NCBI GenBank assembly: GCA_030848705.1
Contig: CM061239.1
Location: 82,752,363 to 82,816,362, forward strand
DNA length: 64,000 bases
Direction of reading: 5' to 3'
Source: Heracleum sosnowskyi
Taxonomy: Eukaryota; Streptophyta; Magnoliopsida; Apiales; Apiaceae
In this document: positions 36,701 through 49,800 of the stretch, one piece after another
How the letters are laid out: every line of letters starts with the position of its first letter
Numbering within the stretch: the stretch's first letter is position 1
The notes under the pieces: generated by a model
Database searches by the model: none
What the model was told of the DNA's origin: nothing
The model's input: the letters and a program-made list of their open reading frames with translations, nothing else
Position numbers and translations under genes: made by a program

Positions 36701-38340
36701 GTGCCACATGTAAGTTTTGGAGTGCTTCTTCCGTCAATTGTGTGGGCACAAATGATGATCCTGAAGGCCTGTCATGTTGCACAGACTCCAGCCATTGGGA
36801 CATGGTGGCATGAGCCAAGTTAGAGCTAGTGCTAGGCACTCCTGTCACAGATGAGGGTTCTGCAATAGGTATGGAAGTAGATTGAGTCTCCTCCAGCCTT
36901 GGAATAGCTATAGAGTATGATGTTGTCTCCATTGAAATGGGAGGATTTACAGAATCGTCTCTATTTGCCTGTGAAGGCATGTCCAAATCCCTGAGGACTG
37001 GAGAAAGAGGCATAGAGTCTCCAGTAAAAACTGGTGAATCCTCCATGTTTGTGTTGGTGTCATTAGAATATGCCCCAGCATGCATTTCTTGACCAACTAA
37101 TTGGGGGTCCTGGGTGGTGAGCACAGTGTCAAGCACCATGTCACTTGAAGGGGGCTCATACACAGAATCAAGATGTGTATGATCAAGTGCAGGATTGTCA
37201 TGTGAATGACTTTCCTGTATTGAAGAAATATTTGATGTTGTAGATTCTGGAAGAATAGAGGGGTTTAGATTTGATTTTGGCAACTCCCCCTGAGAAATAG
37301 GAGGAGTTTCAAGGTTGATGTGCTCTCCACTCAGTGTATGATCACCCTTATTTTCACCTGAGTCAAGAGTGAGTTCTTGACCCTGTGCTAACTCTTTACA
37401 GATTGTAGTGGGGAGACTACTCTTTTTAATAACAATGACCTGTTGAGAGGACATTGATAGTAACAGGTTTACCCCTTTTAACACATCTGAATCCTGTTGG
37501 GAGGATTCAGTGGTGGCTATATTTTTGTATTTCTTCTTTTGTCTGGTGAGCTGTGACTCAGGTTCCTCACTTCCTAAATCCACAGACTCATTAATGACAG
37601 CCAGGGTTCTCTTCTTTGACTTCTTTTTAGTAACACCGACCTTTTGAGAGATTGGTGCACTTGGCTCCCTAATTACTAAGGTACTGTTTTCAGGGGGGTC
37701 ACTGGATGGGATATAGAGGATTGGGATAGACTTTGAAGCTCCTTCAGTCTTAGCCTTCCATTTCTAGGAAAGTTCATGATATATGGGCTTATCAAATGTG
37801 TAAGTTTCGAATGTGTCTTGCATATGCATTGTCACACTCAAAACTACATCTACTTGATTCCTAGTGTCAAATGTACCAAAAATGACTTTGGACATGGACT
37901 TAGGATAAACCAGTTTTGATGTATCTATTCCTTCTAATTCATGCAATTGATTATCTAGATGATTTAAAATTCATTGAATAAAACGAGGATAGAAAATTTC
38001 AGTACCCTATTGCGTGGAGTCTTACCTAGCCTTTGAGCCAACTCCCTTACAATGATTGCTCCCATATTGATTTCCTGGTTGTAGGCCAAGGAATAGGCAA
38101 GCTTCACTGCAATGTGGCTGATTTGATCCCACCCTGTCTTTCTGCACAGGAATACCTTTTGAAGAGCATCGAACAAGAAAGACCATTCCCTCCTGACATG
38201 CTTCTTGTTCAGCTTTGCCATGTCAATCTCATAAGCATACTTTATCAGGTCCATGAATGCCACCATTTCTGTGTCATTTGCTTCAGCATCATGCCCTTCA
38301 GTCTTGAAGCCAAATGTTTCATTCACTTCTTTCTCCCTAA
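33753..38340 (-). pseudogene. N2 giant extra ORF (aORF), second class
   Basis: No known enzyme recognised. From 37946 down to 33753 one minus-strand frame of 1,398 codons is interrupted by only five stops (37764-37766 TAG, 36246-36248 TAG, 35829-35831 TAA, 35352-35354 TGA, 34560-34562 TGA). Each is one C-to-T change from Gln or Arg. A frameshift near 37960 separates the N-terminal part (38340-37964), which has WSFLFDALQKVF and KLAYSLAYNQEINMG, matching the N1 motif. Then come a Ser/Pro-rich section (37580-36800), coiled-coil-like stretches (36750-35850), a Lys/Ser/Asp-rich basic region near 34920-34700 and a C-terminal charged coiled coil ending KNYL at 33753. No signal peptide or membrane span is evident. 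The end lies 130 bases from the polypurine tract, as in N1. Confidence 0.75.
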
Positions 38341-39233
38341 ACACCAGCACCACTAGCATTAAACTTGGACTTGAATGGCTGCTTCCTTTTAAACCTTATG
38401 TTAGGATATCTCCTAGCCATATAAGCAAAAGATTTGTTTTCCATTTTGTCCAATTCATCTATGTTGTAGAAATCATCTTCCTCAGGCAGATCATAGATGA
38501 CTTGAGACTCATCACCGGTGTCTTCAACTTTCAGCTCTTCAATATTGACTTGATTGATATTCATTGCTTCCATTCTTTGATCTAAATTGTCAACAATAAG
38601 GGCACATGATGTATTGGCCATCATACCTTGCTTAGCTTGAATGGACCTCTTCTGAAACAACTCAAGTTCATATGTTTTCAAAACACCATACAATACATCA
38701 AAACCAATATTGGTTAGATCTCTTTCTTTGAGAGAAGAGATCCTTGGCTCCAAGTGATTTGGTAGAGTTAACAAGAACTTCATGGTAAGCTCTTCAGTTT
38801 CATAATGCTTGTCATAGAGTTTAAGATCATTTATCAAGCTATTGAACCTTTCGAACACTTCTGTGATGCCCTCTTTTGGTTGAGCCATGAAGGCTTCATA
38901 CTGTGAAACAAGAATCTGTTTCTTGTTCTTCCTTACTTCAGAAGTTCCTTCACATAGCACTTCTATAAGCTCCCACATCTTCTTTGCACTACTACAGTGA
39001 GCAATAGTGCAATACATGTTGAGATCCATGGATTCACAAATAATGAGTTGGAGATATCCATCTAGAGCCATTTCTCCTTTTCAGGATCAGTGTATTTTGA
39101 AGGATCTTTAGGTTCATATCTCTTTGGTATTTTCTCATTACCAACAGTTTCAACAATTTCAATCATTGGAGTGAAGTGACCATGTTTTAGAATGTCTAAG
39201 TGCATGGGGTTTGAAGCTTTGATGAACAACAAC
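38341..39233 (-). pseudogene. N2 gag fragment fused to aORF
   Basis: Copia capsid sequence on the minus strand. It starts inside the conserved KMLLFIKASNP block at 39233, where the N4 LTR interrupts it. A frameshift falls near 39065; from 39071 the frame is open to 38337, with KKMWELIEVLCEGTSEVRKNK and LKERDLTNIGFDVLYGVLKT-type blocks. It lacks zinc knuckles, protease, integrase and RT: at about 38340 it runs straight into aORF sequence in another frame. N2 is therefore an internally deleted, non-autonomous element. Confidence 0.85.
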
Positions 39234-39238
39234 ATCTT

Positions 39239-40612
39239 TGTTAGGTCCCGATATGTTTGTAGAAGGGGGGTTGAATACAAACTATACCGTTTTATCGAAT
39301 TTGTCCGTTTAAGAATAAAACAGTTCAATGACAAATTGGTGCAGAATTAAATGAAACAGAATTCAAGTTAAATATAACTTATATTAAACTTGAAAGGTGT
39401 TACAATTTTTGGTACTGATTACAGAATTAAATCTCAAACTAATTAAAACAAATCTAGAATAAATTCGACATGAATTTATCTATTTTTGTAATAAAAAGAT
39501 ATAACGATAAATGATAATTTGAGATTCGTTCTAGGGATAAAGATCCGCTAGATAGTCAATACAATACAAGCAAATGATTTCTAGTGGTTTAGAATGTAAC
39601 TTTAGAGTCTAGAAATAAATCCTTGCTCTTCAATTTTGATTCGGCAGAATATGTTCTTGACAGTTTGTTTTTGTTGAAGATGGAATGTTTTGTGCACTGC
39701 ACTGTCTTGATCTTCATTTCTATTTAAACTAATCCACTTGATCAGTATGTTTCTGCACGTGTAATCTACTTTAATAAAGCAGAAAGACTATCAAATTAAA
39801 GTAGAAAGACTAATTTCTTAATCAGAAAAACTGTTTTCATAATAGAAAAACTATTTCTAATTTAAGAAATACTATCCTTAAGTCTAAAAAGACTTTCGGT
39901 AGAACTATCTTAATTATAGAAATAATATCTAAATTATTAAGTAAAGTCAGTAAGACTTTCGGTAAGACTATCATTGATAGTCTTACTGGCTTTACTTTTA
40001 GTTATTCTGTTAATAGAAATTTAGAATTAATTCTAAATTAATTATCTACTTAATTAATTTACCAAATAAATTAATTCTAAATAAATTAATTCTTTCAGAA
40101 TTAATTTATTAGTTAAATTAATTAAATAACATAGATAATTAAAGGAGAATGCAAACTAATTTCTTAAATAAAGAAATAGTCCTGAGAACCACTTTAATAA
40201 ATGATAAACTTCCACTGACTGTTGTTGACGCTCGATGTACTGTCTGGTTCATGAGCGACTAACTTCAATGGTTGTTCTTCATTTTTTACTTTGAAAACTC
40301 TGATTCTCTTCTCTTTAACTCTCTTCATTGAACCACTGTAACCTGTACCTTTGCTGTCACACTCTTGAAATCTCTGTCACTTTAATAAATCCACTTTCTT
40401 GAAAACTTCACTGAGGCTTGATCAAATTAATGAGCTTCTTTCAATGTAGAATAACTTCAAGTCTGTATATGACTTTTAACTTCATTCTTTTGACTGTTAT
40501 GATCTTCTGAGATTCTTGTGACAATTTAAATTATTACTTACTTATTACAGACTTGTTTAATGTTGAGTTAATTCCTCGATGTAAACAAATAGGCCTAAAC
40601 ATATGCCTTTCA
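39239..40612 (-). repeat. 3' LTR of N4
   Basis: Plus-strand ends TGTTAGGTCCCG (39239) and GCCTTTCA (40612), giving a minus-strand LTR that starts TGAAAGGCATATG, 1,374 bases. The polypurine tract lies just right of it. Left flank ATCTT is the candidate target duplication in N2 gag; its partner is not found. A GACTTTCGGTA motif and adjacent inverted GACTATC pairs occur near 39885-40000. Confidence 0.85.
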
Positions 40613-40627
40613 ATCTCCCCCTATTTG
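40613..40627 (-). other. Polypurine tract of N4
   Basis: On the minus strand CAAATAGGGGGAGAT directly before the LTR start. Confidence 0.88.
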
Positions 40628-40870
40628 TTTGTTAGAGAATAACAAGCAAATACCTAGAGGATAACTCAACTAACTAAACAAGTAGAAATAAGACATTAAA
40701 AGCTAAGTAGGTAATAACACAAAGTTCTGGATTTCATTTAACATTATCCAGATTCAAACATTAAAGGTAAGTACAAGATAGATGTTCCTCTAGACTGAAC
40801 ATATGAATACATTTATCCTATCTTGAATCACCTAAGCTCTAAACATTTAACATTTACAAACAGAGCTTCT

Positions 40871-41391
40871 TCAATTGTCTTCATCCATCATCTCTCCTTC
40901 TTCAGGTGCTTCAAGCAAATCCTTGTCCAGAACACGATCAGATTCAGAAGTAATGCCACTAGGTCTGACAGGTTGAGTTGTGACTTTCTTCAGCCTATTC
41001 TTCAATTGATGATACATTGGTATATTGGCTATATAATAGTCTTGAATCAAATCAGCAACTTCTGTCTTCTCTTGTGTAGCAAATCCTGAAGTCCTCAACA
41101 TGTTCTCCAAGTAGACAAGATGCTTGGCAGGAAAATCTTTCATAGAGATTGGATCCACACCATAAGTCTGAAGTGCCCTTCTTTTATAAAATTTAACTTC
41201 ATAAGGCACTTCCACCACTTGTGGACTAGCTTTCATTGCAAAGTCTTTTAGCTGGTCATGCAGTAGCTCAGCTAATGGAGAAGTTCTTTTCACCTTGCAC
41301 ATGAACACCCATAGTTCAGAGAGAGTTCTGCTTTCCAGAAGATTGAGAGAAACTAGAAAAGTTCCCTCATTATAAGTGTAGACATAGATCT
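40871..41391 (-). pseudogene. N4 aORF, C-terminal part
   Basis: Minus-strand frame ending at 40871, about 245 bases from the polypurine tract. It is homologous to the C-terminal domain of N1 aORF (23715-24280): the shared pattern includes an LLESRTL/FFEQRTY block, LLHDQLKDFAMKASP matching LLREHVKEILMKVSP, and LVYLENMLRTSGF matching LISVEKYLRSNGF. The C-terminus is acidic (EEGEMMDEDN), as in N1. The frame continues on the far side of N3 at 52190; the apparent N-terminal extension beyond 41391 is N3 LTR sequence. Confidence 0.8.
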
Positions 41392-42635
41392 TGTTAGGTC
41401 CCGAAGTATCGTAGAAGGGGGGGTTGAATACGATACTCACAAATAATTCAATTTCGTTCGCGGATAATTCATTCAGTTCTATAACGAAATCGAACACACC
41501 AAACCAAACCAAAAGTCGGGGAATATATCGTTTTATAAATATAAACCTCGAGGGGTGCTACAATTTCTAATCCGTAGATTAGCTTCAATGAGTTCTAGGT
41601 TATTCACAATCAATACAATGAAAGAATTCTGAGCACTATAAATTTCTATGATCTTTTCCGGCTCAAAACTTCTCTCTCAGTAGTTGCTACTATGAACTAA
41701 CCTCGACTGAAGAAGACACACTTCCTCTGTTGTAATTGTAGTCTTAGTTTTTAGAAAACTATCGAACCTTAATTGTTAAAACAATCTTGGCCGTCCAATT
41801 CTCTAATCAACCTGACAAACAAACACTTTTCCACCTGCTCCTCAATTTAGAAAACCATCGAATTATTAAAAAGAGTTTTCCATTCGATAGTTTTTATTAA
41901 AAACTATCGAAAGTTAAATTCTTTTGTAATAGAATTCAAATGGACTTCATTTATCCCATTCGATAGTTTTTAGGAAATAAAAACTATCGAGCTCTTTTCT
42001 TTTGACTTTGAGTTTCTTAGAAAAGCTTTCGATGGTTTTTTTTTTCTTTAAAAAAGAAAAACCATCAAGTCAATTTCTTTTGATTCCTTAGAATCACATT
42101 CGATAGTTTTTCATAAATGAAAAACCATCGAATCACATTTTGTCCTTGTTCCTTTTAGAAAACCTTTCTGAGCTCCTTGGTGTTTAAGTTTCAGACTGTA
42201 TCAATTTCTTCTGAGACGATAAAACAATTTGATCTTTTAGTGCCGTCACCTAGTGCAACTGGTCTGGTTCACAGATGAATAACACTTGATCAATTCTTCT
42301 TTTATGTCTTCAATTCAATGCTGCTGATAAGTCCTTTGTCGTCCTGGTTGCTTCATCACTGGAATCCTGTGGTACTAACTCTAAATCATTCACATACTTC
42401 TGTCGTCTTGAAAGTCTTGTTTCTTTTGCTGTCACTGAGGCTTGAACATTTTCATGAACTTCTTTCCGTGACCTGTTTACGGACTTCAAGAATACATAAC
42501 GTATTTTGATTTTTTGAGTTTACCTTTTCTTCTTTGATTCTGGATTCCTATGCTTCTGTTAATATTATTGTCTGTCTTGTCCTTTGTTGAGTTGTAGTTA
42601 TCTCTTTTACATCTTATGTTACATTATGCTTTACA
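41392..42635 (-). repeat. 3' LTR of N3
   Basis: From TGTTAGGTCCCG to GCTTTACA on the plus strand. It contains a near-perfect palindrome of 14-base arms, TTCGATAGTTTTTA with its complement, at about 41885-41913, and further inverted pairs to 42135. Confidence 0.93.
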
Positions 42636-42650
42636 ATCTCCCCCTATTTG
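42636..42650 (-). other. Polypurine tract of N3
   Basis: On the minus strand CAAATAGGGGGAGAT directly before TGTAAAGC. Confidence 0.9.
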
Positions 42651-42869
42651 ATTGGATAGAGTTCGACAAGCAAATACTTCGAGGATAACTCAACTAACTA
42701 AGGAAACATGAAACTACTTAAAGTAAGACAGCGTAATAATATTAACTGCATTCTGGATCAGATATATATACATTTCCAGATTTCATAAATCAAAGAACAA
42801 TAAAACTTTTCACTTTGAAGTTGCTCCTCTTGATTGAGCTGATAGTTCTTTTGTTCTTTGCTTCAATCT

Positions 42870-45585
42870 TCAGTCCATTCCAATCTCACCTTCTTCACTC
42901 ATTGGATCGGAGTTAGCAGCTTGATAATCAATCACGGATAGATAGTGCAGTGGTTCTCCAGGTTTAAGGATTGCTCCTAGGATGTGTCTTCCAATAAATC
43001 CAACCTCTTGACCCACTCCAGCCCACAGCCATGCAATGTTAACATCTTTCTTGTTTAGCTTTGGCATGTTTGGTAGTCTGGGAAGCACTTCCAATCCTTT
43101 CTCCACTATCTTCCTATAGTAGGGAACATTCTCCATAAGATATTTTCTTAGAGTTTCGGCTGCTTTTGTCCTTCTCCGTTGATGTGAGTCCAGTGGATCT
43201 AAGATACTTCTCAACTGATATTAGATATTCGTTTGGGTAATCTCTCAGTTTGTCCTCCGTCAGATAGCAGATTCTGAACAAGTCATTCGTCATGAATCTA
43301 ACCATAGGAGGGTTTTCAGTAATCTCTGGACTGACCTTCATCAAGATCTCCTTAACATGCTCACAGAGCAGTTCATTTAGCCTTGTAGTTCTTTGAATCT
43401 TGATGAGTATCAGCTTGCCTGGCATCTATTTCAGCTCTTTGAGCTTTCACCATCTCCAAGGCAGCTTCTTCTTCCAGTGATAGAGAATTTGCTTCTTCTT
43501 CCATATCATCATCCAAGATAGGATGTCCTATTGGCTCTGGATAATATGGCTCATGCTCCTCCTGTAGTGGTTGCTCTTGCATGATCTCAAATTCCTCCTC
43601 ACTTTCTTCTTCTTGCACAATGTCTTCAATCCAGTACTGTCTAACTGGAATAGCTTCATTGGTTTCCCAAACTCCCCATCCAGTTGTTTGCCAACCTTCA
43701 TTAGTCACTTCATTTGTTTCCCCTTCTCCAACTTTCTCCCCCTTAGTTGAGGAATCCTCGATGAAGTTATCCTCATTGTAAAAGGTAGTAGAAGGATCAG
43801 GTTGTTGCCGTGAAGGTCCGGGTTGTTGGTTCCTCAACATATTCCATAATCTTCTTGAGGGTGGATTGAACATGTACCTCCAGGTAATAGCAAATCTTCA
43901 ATATTTGGAAGGGTTAGGGTGTCACTCCTCACGTTTGGCTCTGGGTGTACACTCAACGTTTCTGTTAGTGTTTCACTCATTTTTCCTTTCCCACTCAGGC
44001 CAGGTGTAAGTGTTTTTGTTTCACTCAATCCCTTTGTGCTAGTTGTACCTGCAGAAGAAAACACCGTAGCCGTCCTTAAGGAGGTCACCGGTGGTGCAAT
44101 GGGGCTTCGCAAGTCCCCGTCCTTGGATAAACCAAGTTGCTGATCATCCTTAGATGATATATCCTTTGTAGGATCTAGAGTTTGAATCTCTAGGGGGTTA
44201 GAAATAGGCTCTTTTAACAGCAGAGATCCCGAATCTTCCCCGTGAGTCTGTAAAGACTTTACCTCAGTTGACTTGTCAATAGTAATTGATTCATCGTCAC
44301 CGAGTTGCCGATCTGCACCTACGTCAGACCCTTTACCCGCAGGATCCAGATATGTTCCATCTGGGGAGGTAGACAATGACCTTTTAGATTGTGCATTTAG
44401 GTCAAAGCCTTCTCTCGACGTCTGTGAAGACCCTTGGTTCTTAGAACCTTCAACCAGTGAACCTGACCGTAATATGGTCGGAACACCAGTTGCTTCCGTC
44501 AATTCTTCCTTACTTGATTGAGCTATTGGTTCAGATATTGCTTTCGTTAGCTTAGCCCAATCAGCATCAGAAAAATCAATAAAGGGCGCTTTGGATGATT
44601 GAAATGAAGTTTCAACAGTTGCCTCGTTTTCTGTTCTTCTCCTTTTAGAGTAAGGCAGAGCTGTTGTTGAATGGCATATCTCCTTATGTGGTGCTGCTTT
44701 GGCACTATCTCCCTCTACACTCATGGATGTCTGAATATTGGGTATAGGAGGGTAAGGAGGTTCGTTTGTGGTTTCATTTGGCTCTTCCAAAGGCTCTTCG
44801 ACCGTGGTTAGAGATTGTGGGTTGCAATCTCATGGTCTGGATGGCCACTGAGGGCTCTGGATCAACATCCATTGTTGTGGTTCAGGAGCCAGTTCAGGTT
44901 GAGGAATATTTCCTTCATTTACCTGTTCCCCTGGGGGTAGAAGTGGTAGGGGCACCGTTCTTAGATATTCAAGTTTGAACAGTGGGTACCCCTGGAAGAT
45001 ATTCTTTCTTATCAGAGCGGTTATTGCATTGCTCTTCATCTTCATGCACTCCATGGTCTCCTCTTCAGCGAATGTCTCACGCTCATCATCTGTTAAGATA
45101 TCATTGAGAATTAGCTGTAGGAACCTAGGATAGAAACAAAGCACATCATCTATGCATGTTCTTTCATCCAGTGGTCCCATGTCAGGTAATGCTTAAGGAA
45201 CTCTCCTACAAAGAAGTTAGGTTGTTGACTTCTTATGAGAGTGAAGAAAGCATGTATCTCCTCAGTTGTGGGATCCGGAACATGGTTTTCTGTAGGAAAA
45301 TGTAGTATTCTATTAAAGTCATGTTCTGTCACCCTTATTGTTCTGCCCCCTGGCACAACAAAACTGAAGGATCTTACGTTATTCTCACTTGTATCCGTGG
45401 CGGTTGTGTACAACACAGTCAATTGATCGATGCAAAGGGCTACGGGAGTACTCAAAGCGTATGCCACTAACGAACGTGTGTTCAGAAACTCTGCCCATGC
45501 ACGAAACTGTAAGTTCGTAATGGCTTGTAAGTTCTGAAACGAGACATGATTAGTCTTGGTTACTTTTAAACCAAAACTAAAACCA
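42870..45585 (-). pseudogene. N3 aORF, degenerate copy of N1 aORF
   Basis: Close relative of the N1 aORF in the same position before the 3' LTR. Blocks: N-terminal part 45560-45185 (NFFVGEFLKHYLT at its end), a middle part with basic SKRRRTENE (44790-43870), and the C-terminal parts 43873-43380 and 43425-42870 ending EEGEIGMD. The N1 start codon is not conserved. Against N1, a 163-base deletion at about 45180, with a two-base CA microhomology, removes the WNFFF motif region and shifts the frame. A second deletion near 43850 joins the middle section to the NMLRNQQPGPS block. It cannot encode the full protein. Confidence 0.8.
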
Positions 45586-46890
45586 ATTTAGTTTAATTAA
45601 TTATTACTAATTAATCAAACTTGACACAAACTACCCTTAAAACAGAATTACCCCTTTTTCTTAATAAACACAACTTCGAATCACTATTATCAAGAACCCT
45701 ACTTTTGGTAACACAAATAATCAGAATTATCTGAAGAAATCAATTGAAAACAATTAACTTCTAAAGAACAATAGTGAAAATAGTTTTCTTAGAAACAAGT
45801 TCTTGAGGCAGTGATGTTCTTGGTTATATGTATTCTAGTAAGTATAAACAAAAGCCCTTAGATCTGATAATAAGAAAAAAACGTAAGGGGTTGTTAAATA
45901 CTTATTGAATTGACAGGGGCAATATTGTCTTTACAGTGTTCGATGTTTTTAATAGTATGTTCGATGGTTTTTCAGTTGGGGGTAAAACTGTCAACTTTAC
46001 TTCGATAAATTTTGAAAAATAACGAAGAGTTTGAAAATCAGAATTTAAAAAGTTTTTCTGAAAAACTATCGAACTTGTTACCTTTTAAAGCTTGAAAAAC
46101 TATCGAGGGATCCTTTGTGGAAAAACTATCGAGAATTAAAATAAAGGAAAAATTAATTCTCTCAGATAGATTTTCATTTTAATTCAAAAACCATCGAGAA
46201 TTTAGATAAAGAATAATGAAATTCAATTCGATGCTTTTTCAAATTTTCCTCAAAAAGTATCGAGAAATGTTTTCAATAGTTTTTCTTTTTCCTTTTCAAA
46301 AACTATCGAAAATTTATTTCGATAGATTTATCTATGTACTTGAAAAACTATCGAATTTCCTAAATTCGATATTTTTTGCTTCTGTCTTCATTTTAAAACC
46401 TGTTCTTGTTTTAAAATTTAGACTGTTTTATTTCCTATCAAGTTTTAATTCTAATAAATCTTTTCAAATTTACCAAAATCAATTGTCAACAGAAAATTCA
46501 CAATTTTCTCAGAATAAAATCGACTAAATATCATTGAATGATATTAACCAATTAAAATCCAATAAATTATGCTGCATATTTATTTTATGTATTTTAAATT
46601 ATGGAGCAAATAAGATATTGAACTGCTTCAATTTCCATAATTCAAATTTCATTAAATAAATAATAATAAATTAGTACTAAATATCTATGAGTTAGATATT
46701 AGCACTAAATTATTAAGATGAGGATTGAATGTTAAATAAATTCACAAGTCCTTAAAATATGAACAATTTTATACTTGTGAACTTATTTAAGAGTTTCTTG
46801 CAGATGAGATTTTCAAATAAGGTGTGTGTCTGCAAGTTACTCTATGAATTGAAGACATGCTCTCGAAAGAAATGATACCTGTTGTCAAGG
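45586..46890 (-). repeat. N3 leader and post-pol spacer
   Basis: No coding sequence. Minus-strand order: spacer homologous to 31508-32352, a cluster of TTCGATAGTTTTT motifs and complements (46390-45950), then a TATTTAA box, a pyrimidine run and CAG at about 45864-45866 before ATCTAAGGG, then the aORF region. The acceptor-like block matches 15421-15440 of N1. Confidence 0.65.
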
Positions 46891-49800
46891 TGCATTGTCG
46901 TGGATTGTTCCACAGAGTTGTTGGAGATAAAGTTATTTCCTGAAATAATAACAAGAAATCAATCTTCCTCCACGAAGTTGACAGCTTCTAGAGATGCTCC
47001 TCCTGTCATTCAGAGATGCTTCTCCTGTCTTTCTTTCAACCTGCGTATTTTATATCTAAATAGCTAAACATGTTAACAAGTATCTTTAGGGTACCATATA
47101 CTGAGATTTGGTATTCCCTTAAGATATCTCAAAATCATGTTGATAACTATAAGACTAGATTTTTGAAATCCACTTGGAACCTTGCACATTGGCAACTTGA
47201 GAATACAATATGTGTTGTCAATTTGCAGCTAATAACTTAATGAGACGCATACCTCTCTAGCTTGTCATTTCTGTCTTTTACCTGATTTGTCCTGATCAAG
47301 CTTTAGTGGCTGCTGTTGGTAGGGAGTCTTGGCATGTCTAGAATCTTCTCAATTATGCACATTCAAAAGATTATTGACTTACTTTTATTGCCATCACTCT
47401 TTTGGCTTACTTGTGCTCCTAAAAGAATTATTCTTCTGGCTTGCTCAAAGTAATTCCAAAAAGAATTGCAACTTTCCCAACATACTCATCTTGTACATTC
47501 TCTGCAATGACTTGGCAAATTTCTTGCACAAGTTTTCGTTAGTAGACCAACATATAATATAATCATGATATCACTGCACATATATGACATTATGTTTGTG
47601 CCTTATGACAACTCTAATAAATTCATATTCTGTAAAAGTTCAGTTAGAGTGTCATACCATGTCTTTGACGATTGCTTGAGTATTGATACCGGTTCATACC
47701 AATCTGTAGTGATCTTGTGAAGAGAAGTTATACAACGTCCAATTGATCTGCAACAGCAAATGCCAGGATCTGTTGTATATTGACTTCTTCTACTATCTCA
47801 CCAATCAGGAGAGCACTTGATCACATTCACCATACAGATATATCCTGATATCCTCAAGTCTCGTCACTGGTGCTTCTCGTTAGATACTGCTTCCTAATAG
47901 TAACCTAGCATCCAGTTTGGCCTTGTCCCTCATAACAATGCCAATTTCATCCAGTATTCTGGATACCCATCTTGTTCCAATAACAGATTTTCCCTTAGGC
48001 CTGGGTACCAGCTTCCAAACTTTCTGCCTTTCAGATTGATTGAGTTCATTTTGCTTTGCAATCACCCAATCTGGATCCATCAGAGCTTCTTTACCTTTCT
48101 TTGTTTCTTCTTCAGAAAGAAAACCAAGAAAATAATCATTCATACTCTATAGCTCCAGTCTTTACTCCACCACTAGGATCACTAAGAACTAGACATCAGG
48201 AATGATATTGAATCTAAACCCTTTGTCTTGATAGATACGTTCTTGAAGTGTCCTCTAGATATTCATTGTGGTGTTGATCTGACTAATTGATCCTTCTTTT
48301 GCTCCCCCTAAGCTGTTGCTGGGATTTCCTGAGAATCCTCATCCTCGCTGAGTGGTTCTGTTGAAGTACTGAGCTGTGTAGTTAAACTACCATTACCACT
48401 GCTTGGATTTGAATCATCATTACCATTAATTTCACACATAACAGCTAAGAGCTTGGAGTTGTTGAACATCATATTCAGACTTTCAATCACCTCTTGTTGA
48501 TTAATCAAATTTACCTCGTAGGCTTTAGATTCCACTGATTAGCCGAGGAAAATATCCTTAAGAGCCTTAGCTGCCAATCTTGCCAAGATGCTTACTTGTA
48601 GAACAATTTCCTTCAAACCCCTGAAAGAAATTCAGAGTTTGCTTCTATTGGCCAATACAGGGTCTTCCTGTATTTGTTACTGATCATGGAAATGTGATTA
48701 ATCTCATCTGTGATGTCATGTCCTTCAGATTGAACGAACAACACCAGTTTGTATTAAGAGTAGACATCAACCATCACTGAAGTATATCTTTACTTTGTTG
48801 TAGATAAGACATTAACTAGTCCGTAGAGTTCCATACGTATCATCTGAAGCGGCTCAGTAATGCTTATCACATTATAGCTTTTCTGTGATGTTTCTTTGAC
48901 TTCCCTTAATGACATGCCTCATATATTTCATCTAGCTTGAATCCCAGATGAGGCAGTCCTCTCACCAATACCATCTTTAGAAAAGAGTTCCTTGTATTGT
49001 CATGCAAGGGTGAGAGCTTCTCAACCTTCCTGCTTGAGATAAAACACTGCTCCTTCATTGAATAAAAAGATTTGTGCTTTGAATCTTCAGCAAGAGAGTT
49101 GCTTCTAATTGTTATCCTTGACTCCAATTATTAGTTGTTATCAATGATACCAATTATTGTAAACATGATGACATTCCATTTCAAACGTAGCCATGTCCCG
49201 TGATGAAAACCTTTGTTGTCATCTCCAAAGATTATTAACGGAACAGCTTTCTCAATCACATTTGATGGCAAGATCTTTCTTCGATCATATGTCTTCAGTA
49301 GTAAAGACCAAGAAAGCATATAAATCGATTAACCTGATTTGCCTGCACTCACAAATGGATTGACATTTCTTGGTACCCAACTTATTTGCTTGGGTCCAGA
49401 TGGATTAGAGATTTTGCTTTTAAAAGTGGTAACAACAGCTTCAACCTATACATGCTTATTCTTATCTCTGACTGACCTTGCAGTCGTTGCTCTAATGTGA
49501 TTCTTAAACATGCTTTTTATATGATTAATGCAAGTTCTAAGATATGCATTCATAATATTTAAATAAGCAAACATGTTAATAAGAATAAATGGCATACATT
49601 GAGCATTTTGACATTGCAGATAAGAGATGTGCAAATTAGGCATGTTCTGCATTTTAGAAAATTCAGTACTTTCTACTTTAACCAATATACACAAGTGTAA
49701 CAGGTAGCAAGTAGATTTACAGATATTCAATAATTTTCTAAGCACACATGGAATAAAAGAATTAACAATTAAATCACTAATTCTATCTAATCCATTATGT

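Noticed and set aside
40871..41512. A single 213-codon protein starting at 41512
   Set aside because: The first 40 or so codons are antisense N3 LTR sequence; the real frame continues at 52190 beyond N3.
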